From Oceanospirillales bacterium (GTDB lineage Bacteria; Pseudomonadota; Gammaproteobacteria; Xanthomonadales; SZUA-36): a stretch of 39,443 nt of DNA. This document shows, one piece after another, positions 1 to 7,611 of this stretch (positions within the stretch are counted from its first letter, which is position 1; each line of letters opens with the position of its first letter). The position numbers and the translations under genes were made by a program. The notes under the pieces were generated by a model that saw nothing but the letters and a program-made list of their open reading frames with translations, did not search any database and was not told where the DNA came from. The DNA is taken from contig QIKV01000111.1 of NCBI GenBank assembly GCA_003233115.1, positions 1 through 39,443 on the forward strand. Reading direction: 5' to 3'.

Positions 1-586
1 GGCCAAAAGCAGATCGAGGAACGATGCGACACAGCCTGTCACAACCCCCTATATCCGGCCTTCACGTACACCACCAACATGTCGAGCCGCAAATGCTACA
101 AAATGTAATCCTGCCACCAAGCTGGGCGTCTCCTGCGCATGGCCCAGGCCAGTCTCTCGACCAGTTCCCAGTCTCACCTTCTCCATACGCCCGCGACATT
201 AGTGCGTCCATGCACGTCAAGTGGATGTGTGCATTTAGGGGCATCGCCAAAACACTGGATCAGCGTGACTGCGCCAGTCCGTGCCGTGGCTTTGGTGTAA
301 CCGGCTTTGCGGGTCAGATGCGTGGCAATAGTGCGGTAGATGATACCCAGTACCTGGCCCATGACGGCAGGTTGGCTAGCAAACAGAAAATGCAGCGGGA
401 ACGGTACAGTGAGTACCCTCGGCAATTGCTCCTGCATTGCTCTACTACACGCCATCCCTGGCGCTAACTGGCGCATGGGCTGATAGGGTAGACATCATCC
501 ACCAGCAGAGCGGTGCTGTCGGCCATTCTTCGTGCCCCACAACTGGGACAGAAGCCTCGTTTATGCAGTGCACCGCATAAACGAGG
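1..586 (-). pseudogene. IS91-family transposase remnant (frameshifted, runs off window)
   Basis: Three minus-strand frames each hold part of one IS91-type transposase. Near 580-490 one frame reads HKRGFCPSCGARRM, a zinc-ribbon knuckle, and continues to LLVDDVYP before a stop. Near 420-240 a second frame reads VPFPLHFLFASQPAVMGQ and THLTRKAGYTKATARTGAVT, typical of the domain after the ribbon. Near 250-190 a third frame gives LNAHIHLTCMD, which matches the family's HUH-type His-x-His metal motif. Around 470-425 there also seems to be an insertion of about 50 bp relative to the usual MRQ-to-VPFPL spacing. With at least two frameshifts the gene cannot make a working transposase. The rest of the HUH domain and the catalytic tyrosine would lie beyond base 1 or are too decayed to see. 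Confidence 0.7.
555..586. repeat. 32-bp near-perfect palindrome
   Basis: The arms CCTCGTTTATGC (555-566) and GCATAAACGAGG (575-586) are exact reverse complements of 12 bp. The centre is AGTGCACC, itself containing the palindrome GTGCAC, so only one base pair (567/574) fails to match. The right arm on the minus strand encodes part of the transposase zinc ribbon (HKRGF), and the left arm is its inverted copy. It could be a recombination or regulatory site, or a scar from template switching when the element was damaged. Confidence 0.75.
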
Positions 587-587
587 G

Positions 588-677
588 TATGCGAAGTAAA
601 AGAATATGCGAAGTGCGAGAAGATCGAGGTGGTCAATGTTATGATATTCTGGGAAGTTGGCAACGATATTCCGGGAA
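588..677. repeat. Short direct repeats in the recombinase-transposase spacer
   Basis: TATGCGAAGT occurs at 588-597 and again at 604-613, 16 bp apart. GATATTCTGGGAA (643-655) and GATATTCCGGGAA (665-677) differ by one base and start 22 bp apart. The block sits between the last recognisable recombinase codon (about 708) and the first recognisable transposase codon (about 585), and it has no coding similarity that I recognise. It may be foreign sequence that replaced the lost end of the recombinase. Confidence 0.6.
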
Positions 678-707
678 ACACACTCCGCATATTATTCAGC
701 CTCTGAG

Positions 708-1306
708 TGCGGCAAGATACGCTTGTCGTGCAGTGACGGGCAGCGCTGGCTTGCTTCAGTCAAGTGTTTTCGTAGTAGATACTCAAAGCCGGCTCGCGTG
801 ATCGCCTTGCCTCGTGCATTGAGAAAGAGCTCAGGAACCATAGCTTCGCCACGTACGGCGAGCCAGGCACGCACTGATTCCGCGACCGCCCTCCAGAGTG
901 TAAGTAGCCGATCTTTCCGGCCTTTGCCACACACATGGAGGTTCAGGTAGCGGGACTCGAATGAGATATCACTCAAGCGCAGGCCAACCAACTCCGAGAC
1001 ACGCAATCCAGCGGTGACACTCACATGGAGCATGGCGCGATCACGTATGGCGAGTCGTGTATGGGGAGCCGGGTTGTCGAAGATGGCCTGGCACTGCTCG
1101 GCAGTCAGATGGTCAATCAGCCGCAGGTCAGTCTTCAGGTTGGGAATAGCGAGCACACGGTTGATTTGCTCAAGTGCGCTGGAGACCCGGTGTTCAACAA
1201 AATGCATGAATGATTTGATTGCTGTCAGCCGCGCATTGCGCGTGCGCGGCGCGTTGCCCCGCACCTTTTGCAAGTACTCCAGAAACTCGAGCACCAAGGG
1301 TGCATC
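708..1306 (-). pseudogene. Tyrosine recombinase, truncated at both ends
   Basis: The minus-strand frame begins in the middle of the SAM-like core-binding domain (DAPLVLEFLEYLQKVRG) and continues into the catalytic domain. The box I arginine is present in TAGLRVSELVGLRLSDI, and the beta-hairpin lysine region in GKGRKDR. Homology runs to ILPH, the start of the HxxR box, and then switches to four unrelated codons (SEAE) and a stop. The HxxR arginine, the second histidine and the nucleophilic tyrosine are therefore missing, so the product cannot recombine DNA. It closely resembles the recombinases that accompany IS91-type transposases; a Recombinase-in-Trio member is a less likely alternative. 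No ATG start exists for the remaining part; a TTG at 1297 is the only obvious in-frame start codon. Confidence 0.75.
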
Positions 1307-1307
1307 A

Positions 1308-2291
1308 ATGGGTTTTGCAACTCAAGGGGAGGCACTGCTTCAAACACTGACTGAAGATGTTATTAAATCAAGTGATATTGAGGGCGAGAAGTTAGACAGC
1401 GCTCAGGTGAGATCTTCCATAGCTCGACGTTTGGGGATGGACGTCGCTGGACTGGTACCAGCGGATCGTAATGTTGAAGGTGTTGTCGACATGATGCTTG
1501 ATGCCACTCAAAAATATAATTCTCCATTAACTGCCAAGCGCTTGTTTGATTGGCATGCCGCACTATTTCCAACAGGCCGCAGCGGCATGCGCGAGATCAT
1601 CGTGGGTGACTGGCGCGACGACAATGAAGGATCGATGCAAGTGGCTTCAGGTCCCATAGGCCGTGAACGTGTTCACTTCGAAGCACCACCTGCTCAAAAG
1701 ATACCAGCACAAACCACCCAGTTTCTGGAATGGTTCAATCAACCAAAAAGAATGGATCCGTTACTGGCAGCCGGACTTGCCCATCTCTGGTTTATATCAC
1801 TTCACCCTTTTGAAGACGGCAATGGAAGAATCGCACGTGCGATAGCTGACATGGTTTTGGCGCAAGGTGAAAACAGTTCGCAACGTTCGTATAGCATGTC
1901 GGCACAAATACGAGAAGCGCGTGATGATTATTACAACACCCTGGAGAGAACCCAGAAATCATCACTTGACATAACATCCTGGCAAGAATGGTTTTTGAGT
2001 TGTCTTGGCCGCGCCACTGAGCACGCACACAAAAACCTCGATGAAGCATTTCGAAAAGCACGTTTCTGGGAGCGCTACGCCAGAGAGCCACTAAATGAAC
2101 GACAGACAAAGGTTCTAAACCGTGTAAAGGATAATTTTGAGGGTAATCTTACGAGTTCAAAGTGGGCAAAAATCGCAAAATGTTCGCGAGATAGTGCGGG
2201 ACGGGATATTAAGAACCTGATTGAGCGAGGAGCCCTGCGTAAGGATCCCGGCGGTGGTCGTAGTACCAGCTATTCCATCGTCCTGGATTGA
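1308..2291 (+). CDS. Fic/DOC family protein, N-terminally truncated
   Basis: This is a Fic-domain protein; the family transfers AMP or other nucleotides to target proteins. The Fic motif HPFEDGNGRIAR is intact at residues 166-177 counted from the ATG at 1308. The autoinhibitory motif S/TxxxE(G/N) is present before the Fic core as SSDIEG (residues 21-26), so this is a class II Fic with its own inhibitory helix. A C-terminal winged-helix-like segment (about residues 265-327) follows, with SSKWAKIAKCSRDSAGRDI. The usual DUF4172-type N-terminus of several dozen residues is missing, because the gene joins a tyrosine-recombinase remnant exactly at MGF. The plus-strand frame stays open upstream to 1014, but that part is antisense to the recombinase. 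AAGGG six bases before the ATG could act as a weak ribosome site. It may be a pseudogene or a still-functional shortened enzyme. Confidence 0.8.
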   Translation: MGFATQGEALLQTLTEDVIKSSDIEGEKLDSAQVRSSIARRLGMDVAGLVPADRNVEGVVDMMLDATQKYNSPLTAKRLFDWHAALFPTGRSGMREIIVGDWRDDNEGSMQVASGPIGRERVHFEAPPAQKIPAQTTQFLEWFNQPKRMDPLLAAGLAHLWFISLHPFEDGNGRIARAIADMVLAQGENSSQRSYSMSAQIREARDDYYNTLERTQKSSLDITSWQEWFLSCLGRATEHAHKNLDEAFRKARFWERYAREPLNERQTKVLNRVKDNFEGNLTSSKWAKIAKCSRDSAGRDIKNLIERGALRKDPGGGRSTSYSIVLD

Positions 2292-2450
2292 GGTACAGTC
2301 ATTGCACTAACCCAGACTCAGGTTCATGCAACAGAAAAATCAAGCCATGACAAGTAATCTAAAATTTGTTCGGAGGTTGATGTAAAGTATCCCCGTTCCG
2401 CGGTTACCTTCACGGTATTTCCCCAGGCTTCAGCATATGGACTACATGGT

Positions 2451-3419
2451 ATGAGCACACTCGAATCTGTCCACAAACTCCAGGCCCGGATGGGTGAATC
2501 CATTATCGGCCAGGAATCGGTGGTTGAACAGTTGATCATTGGCCTGCTGGCCAATGGCAACGTCCTGATGGAAGGCCTGCCGGGACTGGCGAAAACGCGT
2601 GCTGTGAAGAGTTTGGCAAAGAACATGGATGCAGAGTTTTCGCGTATTCAATTCACGCCCGATCTGCTACCTTCAGATATCACCGGCAGTGAAGTGTTAT
2701 ATACAGAAGCGGGCCAGCCGACCTTCCGTTTTGAACCCGGGCCGATCTTCGCCAACATCGTGCTGGCGGATGAAATCAACCGCGCGCCCGCCAAAGTGCA
2801 GGCGGCGCTGCTCGAGGCCATGGAAGAGCGCCAGGTGACAGTGGCCGGAACAACGCACAAGATGCCAAATCTGTTCATCGTCATGGCCACACAAAACCCC
2901 ATCGAGCAGGAAGGCACCTACCCTTTACCGGAAGCACAGATGGATCGTTTTCTGTTGCATGTTTATATCGATTACGGCACCGAAGATGCCGAGGTGAAAG
3001 TGATCAGGCTGGTCAGGGGCGAAGAAGACCCTGCTGCATCAGCAGGCAGCGCGGGACCGGTCGCCCAGCAGGTCATTTTTGATGCACGCCTGGAAATAAA
3101 CCACGTTCAGGTGTCAGAAGTTATCGAGAGATATATCGTTGACCTGATTTTCGCCACGCGTTACCCGGATCGATATGATGAAAAACTGGCTACCTGGATT
3201 CGCATCGGGGCCAGTCCACGCGGCGCAATTGGCCTGGATAAATGTGCGCGTGTTCATGCCTGGCTGCGGGGGCGTGACCATGTGCTGCCGGATGATGTTC
3301 GTGCCGTTGCACACGCTGTGCTGCGACATCGCATTGCACTCAGTTACGAGGCCAACGCTGACAGTATCTCTGCCAACGATGTGATCGATGAGATTCTGAA
3401 ACTGGTGGCAGTGGCTTGA
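2451..3419 (+). CDS. MoxR-family AAA+ ATPase
   Basis: This is the ATPase of a MoxR-vWA chaperone system acting at the cytoplasmic face of the membrane. It has the MoxR form of Walker A, GLPGLAKT (residues 42-49), Walker B with the Asp-Glu pair in IVLADEINRAP (about 103-113), sensor 1 in MATQNP, and the family block EGTYPLPEAQMDRF. Its 322 residues match the usual length. It is the first gene of an operon running unbroken to 11197, and the next gene starts within 20 bases of its stop. No good Shine-Dalgarno precedes the ATG at 2451, and upstream in-frame options stop at once, so translation initiation is probably weak or leaderless. I could not identify a convincing promoter in the 159 bp before it. 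Confidence 0.95.
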   Translation: MSTLESVHKLQARMGESIIGQESVVEQLIIGLLANGNVLMEGLPGLAKTRAVKSLAKNMDAEFSRIQFTPDLLPSDITGSEVLYTEAGQPTFRFEPGPIFANIVLADEINRAPAKVQAALLEAMEERQVTVAGTTHKMPNLFIVMATQNPIEQEGTYPLPEAQMDRFLLHVYIDYGTEDAEVKVIRLVRGEEDPAASAGSAGPVAQQVIFDARLEINHVQVSEVIERYIVDLIFATRYPDRYDEKLATWIRIGASPRGAIGLDKCARVHAWLRGRDHVLPDDVRAVAHAVLRHRIALSYEANADSISANDVIDEILKLVAVA

Positions 3420-3438
3420 ACGATTGAAAGATCAGGTG

Positions 3439-4422
3439 ATGGCAGGCAGCACACACACGAGCAACGCAAGCCGCCGGAGTGATGGCGCCAGAAATGACGG
3501 TGTGTATGTGCAACTGGACGAGTTGGTCCGCTTACAACACAAGGCGTCAGGCTTCAGTTTCCTGCCGAAACAGCCCATTCACAGCGTATTGAGCGGCCAC
3601 CACGCTTCCAAACTCCGTGGCCGTGGACTAAATTTCGAGGAACTGCGTAGCTATCTGCCCGGTGACGATACCCGTAACATTGACTGGAAAGTAACGGCAC
3701 GGACACGCACTCCATATGTCCGCGTTTATACAGAAGAAAAGGATCGTACTGTCTGGTTACTTATTGACCAGCGGGTCAATATGTTTTTTGGCAGTAAAGA
3801 GCGAATGAAATCTGTAGTAGCCGCTGAAGTAGCGGCGATATCCGCCTGGCGGGTACTCAAAGTCGGGGACCGTGTTGGCGCCCTGGTGTTTGATGATTCA
3901 GACATTGTGGTCGTACCACCACACCGTAGCCGCGAACGGGTCATGCAAATACTCAAACAGGTGGTAGAGAAGAACCAGGCGTTGAGTGCCAGTCCCGGCC
4001 TGAAGTCCGACGCCGGCAAACTGAACGAGGTTTTAAAACAGACCAGCATCCTGGCCCGGCATGATTGCCTGGTGTGCCTGATCACCGATGGCAACGGCCT
4101 CAACCCCGAAACCCGCCGGCATATCACCCGTCTTTCAGAGCATAACGATGTGCTGGTGGCTCTCATTTATGATCCGCTGGAAAAAGACATGCCCGCTGCC
4201 GGGCGCCTGAGGTTCGCAGATGGCCAGGGCCAATTGGAGGCTGATACGTCGAACAGGAAGTTACGCACAGCTTTTCATTACGATTTTGAACAACGGCTGG
4301 AAAGGGTGCGGGCAGCCTCGCGTCGATTTTCAATTCCACTGCTGCCTATCCATACTTCCAGCCCGGTGTCTGAGCAGCTACGCGAAGTGCTCGGACATCA
4401 CCAGGGCACAAAACGATTTTGA
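3439..4422 (+). CDS. DUF58 domain protein (vWA-like)
   Basis: DUF58 proteins are the usual partner encoded next to MoxR. The signature is GRGLNFEELRSYLPGDD and RNIDWKVTART at about residues 61-89, followed by a vWA-like domain. The metal-binding MIDAS motif, normally DxSxS, reads D110-Q-R-V-N here, so both serines are lost and metal binding is doubtful. No signal peptide or clear membrane segment is visible. The ATG at 3439 is chosen because its N-terminus looks normal; a TTG at 3424 would add five residues and GTG at 3436 is also possible. The stop is 10 bases before the next gene, so translational coupling is likely. Confidence 0.9.
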   Translation: MAGSTHTSNASRRSDGARNDGVYVQLDELVRLQHKASGFSFLPKQPIHSVLSGHHASKLRGRGLNFEELRSYLPGDDTRNIDWKVTARTRTPYVRVYTEEKDRTVWLLIDQRVNMFFGSKERMKSVVAAEVAAISAWRVLKVGDRVGALVFDDSDIVVVPPHRSRERVMQILKQVVEKNQALSASPGLKSDAGKLNEVLKQTSILARHDCLVCLITDGNGLNPETRRHITRLSEHNDVLVALIYDPLEKDMPAAGRLRFADGQGQLEADTSNRKLRTAFHYDFEQRLERVRAASRRFSIPLLPIHTSSPVSEQLREVLGHHQGTKRF

Positions 4423-4432
4423 GTACGGCAGA

Positions 4433-4960
4433 ATGAAATCCACAGACCCCGCCAGCCTGCAAAACCTCAATGACATCGTCCTGCCCGCAACTGTCAGTTG
4501 GTGGCCGCTGGCGATTGGCTGGTATTTCCTGGCTGCATTGTTGCTGATCGCATTTGCCTGGTTCGCCCGTCGATCACTGCAGCGCTGGATGCATAACCGC
4601 TATCGGCGTGCCGCCTTGCGTGAACTGCAGTTACTGGCTAAAGGCGTGCGCAGCGCCGGGGGTCGTGATTCCAGTCTCAGCCAACTACCCATCCTGCTTA
4701 AGCGTACTGCCCTGGCAGCTTATCCGCGCAGGCAGGTTGCTGCGTTAACCGGCAGAGACTGGCACGATTTTCTGAATTCGAAGGTCAGTACCCCAACTTT
4801 CACCCAATCTACCGTCACAACCCTGGACAATATTGCCTACTCCACCGGTGAATTGAGCGCGGTTGACCTGCAAGCAGCAACTGCGCTGTTAAATGCCAGT
4901 CAACATTGGTTGCAACACCATCAAACCACCCCTCGATTGAAACACAGCAGGGAAACTTGA
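4433..4960 (+). CDS. DUF4381 family membrane protein
   Basis: This is a 175-residue protein of the DUF4381 family, found almost only between DUF58 and vWA genes in MoxR/Bat operons. The conserved N-terminal motif LNDIVLPATVSWWPLAIGWY (about residues 11-30) leads into a single membrane segment (about 25-45). A basic cytoplasmic stretch and a helical domain follow, containing ALAAYPRRQVAALTGRDWHDFL, split here as ALAAYPRR and GRDWHDFL. The ATG at 4433 comes right after the preceding stop and gives the expected start; the longer frame upstream overlaps the DUF58 gene and is rejected. The biochemical role is unknown; it probably anchors or links the vWA proteins to the membrane. Confidence 0.9.
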   Translation: MKSTDPASLQNLNDIVLPATVSWWPLAIGWYFLAALLLIAFAWFARRSLQRWMHNRYRRAALRELQLLAKGVRSAGGRDSSLSQLPILLKRTALAAYPRRQVAALTGRDWHDFLNSKVSTPTFTQSTVTTLDNIAYSTGELSAVDLQAATALLNASQHWLQHHQTTPRLKHSRET

Positions 4961-4964
4961 AGCC

Positions 4965-5981
4965 ATGCTGACTTTTGCCCATCCCTGGTTGTTTCTACTG
5001 GTGCCCCTGCCCTGGCTAATACGCAGGCTTGTGCCTGCCCACCATAAGCGCGAGCTTGCTGTGCGCGTTCCCTTTCTGCGACGTCTGTCACGGCTGACCG
5101 GCTTACAACCCGGAAGCAGCACGGTAGTGGCCAAACGGGCGCTCTCACAATGGTTGGTGTTGAGCCTGGCCTGGTTGTTGGTGGTGGTGGCTATCGCGCG
5201 GCCCCAATGGCTCGAAGAGCCCATCATCAAGGAACTGCCAATGCGTGATTTGCTGGTTGCAGTGGATCTGTCAGGTTCTATGGAAACCAGGGACTTCACT
5301 GATCTTGACGGCAATACGGTGGACAGGTTGACCGCTATCAAACAGGTACTGGACGCGTTCTTCGCCCGCCGTGAGGGTGACCGCATCGGGCTGATCCTGT
5401 TTGGCTCTGCAGCATTTGTACAGGTGCCTTTTACCGACGACCTGAAAGTGGTCAGGGAGTTGCTTGATGAGGCACAAATTCGAATGCTGGGCCCAAGAAC
5501 CATGCTGGGTGATGCCATGGGCCTGGCGATCGACCTGTTTAAACGCAGCAAAGTCGATGAGCGTGTCCTGATCATATTAACCGACGGCAACGATACCGGC
5601 AGCCTCGTGCCGCCTGAACGTGCCGCAGAGATCGCCCGGGATAACGGCGTTGTGGTGTATACCATCGCTATTGGCGACCCTACTGCAGTGGGTGAGCAGG
5701 CATTGGATGAGAAGACCCTCGAAAACATTGCCAGCATCACTGGCGGCGGTTATTTCCATGCCAATAACCGCAAAGAACTGGAAGCCATTTACCAATATCT
5801 CGATGAAATCAATCCGCGCCAGGTAAAAATACAAAGCTATCGCCCGTTAACCGACCTGTATGACTGGCCTTTGGCAGCCACGCTTGTGCTGACCTTGCTA
5901 TATATCCTGACCCTGGAAATCCGTGCACGCTATTTCAGATGGAAACTGGATGGCCTCGCAGCGCAGGACCGGGCAAACTGA
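4965..5981 (+). CDS. batA: BatA-type vWA domain membrane protein
   Basis: This is a membrane-anchored von Willebrand factor A protein of the Bat system. Hydrophobic segments are at about residues 5-19 and 62-79 and at the C-terminus (about 298-318), flanking a periplasmic vWA domain. The MIDAS motif is intact: D101-L-S103-G-S105-M, followed by RVLIILTDGND for the fifth MIDAS position. Its 338 residues fit BatA. It starts four bases after the DUF4381 stop and its own TGA overlaps the next ATG (TGATG at 5979-5983). Of the three vWA-like proteins in this operon, it is the only one with an intact metal site, so it is probably the active ligand-binding member. Confidence 0.95.
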   Translation: MLTFAHPWLFLLVPLPWLIRRLVPAHHKRELAVRVPFLRRLSRLTGLQPGSSTVVAKRALSQWLVLSLAWLLVVVAIARPQWLEEPIIKELPMRDLLVAVDLSGSMETRDFTDLDGNTVDRLTAIKQVLDAFFARREGDRIGLILFGSAAFVQVPFTDDLKVVRELLDEAQIRMLGPRTMLGDAMGLAIDLFKRSKVDERVLIILTDGNDTGSLVPPERAAEIARDNGVVVYTIAIGDPTAVGEQALDEKTLENIASITGGGYFHANNRKELEAIYQYLDEINPRQVKIQSYRPLTDLYDWPLAATLVLTLLYILTLEIRARYFRWKLDGLAAQDRAN

Positions 5982-6958
5982 TGGATATCCTGACGTCCCT
6001 GGAACCCTTCCATTTCCTGCGCCCCGCGTGGCTGTGGTTACTGATTCCAGCGGGTTTTCTGATAGGGTCCGTGTATCAGCGCAGCGATTCTCTGCGGGCA
6101 TGGAGAAAGGTGATCGCCCCACACCTGCTGCAACACTTGTTGTTACACGAAGGCGGTGAAGCTGGCCATTGGCGGCCTGTCTACATGCTCGGAATCGGCT
6201 GGCTGGCTGGCATCCTGGCACTGGCTGGGCCAAGCTGGCAGATGCAACCCGCACCGTTCAGCGAAGACCAGTCAGCGATGTTCATTATCGTCAAGGTGAC
6301 CCCTGATATGCTGGCCCAGGACATCCAGCCCAGCCGCCTGCAGCGCAGCGTGCTCAAGATTCACGATTTACCGGCACTGACGAAAGATGTCCGCACTGGC
6401 CTGATTGCCTATGCCGGTAGCGCGCACCTGGTATTGCCGCTAACCTCGGACGCCGGCATAATCGATGATTTTGCAGCCGCACTGGAACCCGCTGCCATGC
6501 CCTTGGTAGGGGATGAGCCTGCTGCGGCTATTGCGCTGGCCAACCAGCGTATTAAAGACGCGGCAGTCCCCGGTTCCATTGTCCTGATCACCGATGCTAT
6601 TAACCCGTCGCAGATAGCTGCACTGGGTGAAATTCGCAAACAGGGTGGCGTAGAAGTACACATCCTCGCCATGGCCGCAGGAGCGGAAGTCATCCCGCCG
6701 CCCGGCAGCTACCCGGCGCCCGCGCTGAACATGGATTCGCTCCGCGAGGCGGCCCGTGCGATGGGTGGAACAGTGACTACCGTAACAGCAGATAAGCGTG
6801 ATGTTGAAGACTTGTCCGCCAGCATCGAACGCAGCATCAGCCAGGCACCAGAATCCGAAGGCCGACAATGGCGGGATGCAGGCTACTATCTGCTGCCGCT
6901 GCTGGCGCTGGTTATGCTGTCTTTTTTCCGCCGCGGCGGCTCGGTGGCAGTAGAATGA
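5981..6958 (+). CDS. batB: BatB-type vWA domain membrane protein with degenerate MIDAS
   Basis: This is a second membrane-anchored vWA protein. Hydrophobic segments lie at about residues 15-30, 68-84 and near the C-terminus (about 295-318). Where BatB proteins normally have DxSxS, this one reads K105-V-T-P-D109 within FIIVKVTPDMLAQDI, so the first aspartate and both serines are replaced. The surrounding family pattern (QPSRLQRSVLKI, GLIAYAGSAHLVLPLT, VLITDAINP) is well kept, so this is a diverged member rather than a pseudogene. The ATG at 5981 overlaps the batA stop, and its own stop overlaps the next start (ATGA at 6955-6958). It is likely a structural partner that no longer binds metal. 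Confidence 0.9.
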   Translation: MDILTSLEPFHFLRPAWLWLLIPAGFLIGSVYQRSDSLRAWRKVIAPHLLQHLLLHEGGEAGHWRPVYMLGIGWLAGILALAGPSWQMQPAPFSEDQSAMFIIVKVTPDMLAQDIQPSRLQRSVLKIHDLPALTKDVRTGLIAYAGSAHLVLPLTSDAGIIDDFAAALEPAAMPLVGDEPAAAIALANQRIKDAAVPGSIVLITDAINPSQIAALGEIRKQGGVEVHILAMAAGAEVIPPPGSYPAPALNMDSLREAARAMGGTVTTVTADKRDVEDLSASIERSISQAPESEGRQWRDAGYYLLPLLALVMLSFFRRGGSVAVE

Positions 6959-7611
6959 AGCTGGTATTGTTGGGAATCATCGCATTTTTTACGCAGGTGC
7001 CATCTGCACTGGCGCTGGAATGGGCAGACCTGTGGCTCACACCAGACCAGCAGGGCCAACGGCTTATGGACCAGGGCAAATACCAGCAGGCCGCTGACAA
7101 ATTCACAACACCTGAGCGCATTGGTGCAGCCCTGTTCCTGGCCGGCGACTTTGAAAGAGCTGCGGCGGTTTTGGGCCGTTCCGGGAGCGCGCAGGCACAC
7201 TACAACCTCGGCAATGCGTATATCATGCTGGGTGAATATAGTGCTGCTATTGGGGCCTATCAAAACGCCCTTTCCAAACGACCGAACTGGCCGGAAGCTG
7301 AACAAAACCTGCAAATCGCGACCCTTAGAAAGCAGGCATTAACCCCACCCGAGGATGATTTTGGTGGCACCGGCGGTATGCTGGAAGCCGACGAAATCGT
7401 GTTTGACCAGACCGGACGCGTTAATAAGTCATCCAGCGAACAGGTCATTGATGCCACAAGCCCACTATTGAGTGAAGATGCCATGCGCGCCTTGTGGCTA
7501 CGCAAAGTGGTGACCAGTCCAACAGACTTCCTGGCGGCAAAATTCAGTTACCAGTTGGCAACCAGGGAAAGCGCGCAAACTAAAGACGTTGTCACAGACA
7601 GCAATGACTAA
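6955..7611 (+). CDS. batC: BatC-like TPR protein
   Basis: This is a 218-residue exported TPR protein. An N-terminal signal peptide (MKLVLLGIIAFFTQVPSALA) is followed by TPR-like helices at about residues 35-125, with the clear motif AHYNLGNAYIMLGEYSAAIG. A less conserved acidic tail (about 130-215) ends in the conserved MRALWLRKVVTSPTDFLAAK. It is shorter than many BatC/BatB-C fusion proteins, which have a long low-complexity region between these parts. The start at 6955 overlaps the preceding stop as ATGA, and the end overlaps the batD start by eight bases. In the Bat system such TPR proteins are thought to be protein-binding scaffolds in the periplasm. Confidence 0.85.
   Translation: MKLVLLGIIAFFTQVPSALALEWADLWLTPDQQGQRLMDQGKYQQAADKFTTPERIGAALFLAGDFERAAAVLGRSGSAQAHYNLGNAYIMLGEYSAAIGAYQNALSKRPNWPEAEQNLQIATLRKQALTPPEDDFGGTGGMLEADEIVFDQTGRVNKSSSEQVIDATSPLLSEDAMRALWLRKVVTSPTDFLAAKFSYQLATRESAQTKDVVTDSND

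Larger units (their letters stand above)
1..1307 (-). mobile_element. Remnant of an IS91-type element with companion tyrosine recombinase
   Basis: Two broken minus-strand genes lie in the order tyrosine recombinase (about 1306 to 708) then zinc-ribbon/HUH transposase (about 586 to 1). This order is known for IS91-family elements that carry a phage-integrase-like gene upstream of the transposase. Both genes are damaged: the recombinase lacks its N-terminus and the end of its catalytic domain, and the transposase has at least two frameshifts and runs off the window. The right boundary is sharp, because recombinase homology stops at about 1304-1307 and Fic homology begins at 1308. No terminal ori/ter sequence could be recognised. 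The gene identities come from recalled family sequence patterns, and the assignment to one element is inference. Confidence 0.6.

Noticed and set aside
1014-1307. In-frame 5' extension of the Fic gene to 1014
   Set aside because: This part is the antisense of the tyrosine-recombinase remnant and has no Fic-family similarity.
4889-5740. 283-residue minus-strand frame
   Set aside because: It is antisense to batA, rich in Ser/Arg as expected for a shadow frame, and has no recognisable domain.
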